In this document: one piece after another, positions 63,636 to 64,000 of the stretch
How positions within the stretch are numbered: the first letter of the stretch is position 1
Layout: each line of letters starts with the position of its first letter
Assembly (NCBI GenBank): GCA_963843565.1
Contig: CAWJKY010000003.1
Span: 1,674,001-1,738,000 of the forward strand
From: DASZQY01 sp963843565
GTDB lineage: Bacteria > Pseudomonadota > Alphaproteobacteria > Rhizobiales > Kaistiaceae
Direction: 5' to 3'
Length of the DNA: 64,000 nt
Notes under the pieces: generated by a model
The model's input: only the letters and a program-made list of their open reading frames with translations
What the model was told of the DNA's origin: nothing
The model's database searches: none
Translations under genes and position numbers: made by a program

Positions 63636-64000
63636 CTACTCCGCCGGCTCGACGACGCGCATCGGGTTGTTGGGATGCTGGGTCCAGTTGCGGTAGCCGG
63701 TCGCCGGGGCGCCGGTGTGCGGATCGACGCCCTCGCCGATGCGCTCCATGGTGATGCAGTTCTCGACCGGGCAGACGTTGACGCAGAGATTGCAGCCGAC
63801 GCACTCGCTATCGACCACCTCGAAGTGGCGGCGGCCGTCCTTCATCGCCGTGATCGCCTGGTGCGAGGTGTCCTCGCAGACGATGTGGCAGCGGCCGCAC
63901 TGGATGCAGAGGTCCTGATCGATGCGCGCCTTGGTGACGTAGTTGAGATTGAGGTACTGCCAGTCGGAGAGATTGGGCACGGCGCGGCCGACGAGATCGG
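63636..64000 (-). CDS. preA: NAD-dependent dihydropyrimidine dehydrogenase subunit PreA, C-terminal part (5' end outside window)
   Basis: Only the last approximately 121 codons are visible; the frame is open at base 64000. It encodes the C-terminal two-cluster ferredoxin domain, with CIQCGRCHIVCED and CVGCNLCVNVCPVENC holding two 4Fe-4S centres. PreA with PreT reduces uracil or thymine to the dihydro form, the first step of the pathway whose later enzymes lie at 46-59 kb. The DLVGRAVPNLSDWQ segment before the clusters fits the PreA tail. Confidence 0.85.
   Translation of the reverse strand, partial: DLVGRAVPNLSDWQYLNLNYVTKARIDQDLCIQCGRCHIVCEDTSHQAITAMKDGRRHFEVVDSECVGCNLCVNVCPVENCITMERIGEGVDPHTGAPATGYRNWTQHPNNPMRVVEPAE

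Overview
The window is GC-rich chromosomal DNA of an alphaproteobacterium, most likely of the Hyphomicrobiales (Rhizobiales) group. Evidence for this is a GcrA cell-cycle regulator, a PodJ-like polarity protein, a SAM-II riboswitch in front of metZ, the phoR-pstSCAB-phoU-phoB order, the PdeM/Lhr-type DNA-repair pair, a RutR operator of the TTGACCAnnTGGTCAA type, and CCCTC/GGGGAGAGG palindromic repeats of a style common in that order. I see no tRNA, rRNA, CRISPR array, insertion sequence or prophage. Both edges cut genes: fadJ at the left and preA at the right.

Left part (1-29 kb). A minus-strand fatty-acid oxidation set (acyl-CoA dehydrogenase, thiolase, FadJ-type fusion) is followed by a large PodJ-like Sel1/peptidoglycan-binding protein, a TauE/SafE permease with its TIGR02186 partner, and a repair pair (PdeM endonuclease plus Lhr-type helicase). 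The helicase carries palindromic repeats inserted in frame. Next come an FMN-dependent glutamate-synthase-like protein, a UvrD-type helicase, a DUF4034/TPR gene broken by an in-frame stop, a dCTP deaminase, SAM-II riboswitch plus terminator plus metZ, apaG, a phosphotransferase, hslO, argF-argD, and a DUF6498-type membrane protein.

Centre (29-46 kb). gcrA is convergent with the phosphate regulon phoR-pstS-pstC-pstA-pstB-phoU-phoB, which has a three-repeat Pho-box candidate before pstS. Divergent from phoR are ppk2 and an unknown acidic membrane-anchored protein. The sulfate-activation genes cysQ, cysD and cysNC follow, then ald divergent from an Lrp/AsnC regulator and a DAO-type flavoprotein.

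Right part (46-64 kb). This is a pyrimidine-breakdown locus. A twelve-gene minus-strand run, from an operator at about 59.1 kb to a terminator at about 46.3 kb, encodes beta-alanine-type aminotransferase, malonate-semialdehyde dehydrogenase, nitrilase-type and M20-type amidohydrolases, dihydropyrimidinase, a complete ABC importer (ATPase, two permeases, binding protein), an amine-oxidase flavoprotein and two small exported proteins of unknown role. The divergent rutR gene shares the intergenic region, which holds a near-perfect RutR palindrome. rutR is followed by a NUDIX hydrolase. A ring-cleaving dioxygenase, an esterase and an ABM-fold protein (possible quinone detoxification) come next. 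The window ends with two paralogous membrane-anchored proteins downstream of preA, the dihydropyrimidine dehydrogenase subunit, so the reductive uracil/thymine pathway is nearly complete here. The least explained parts are the two small exported proteins inside the operon, the paralogous pair after preA, and the palindromic repeats, one set of which lies inside a coding sequence.
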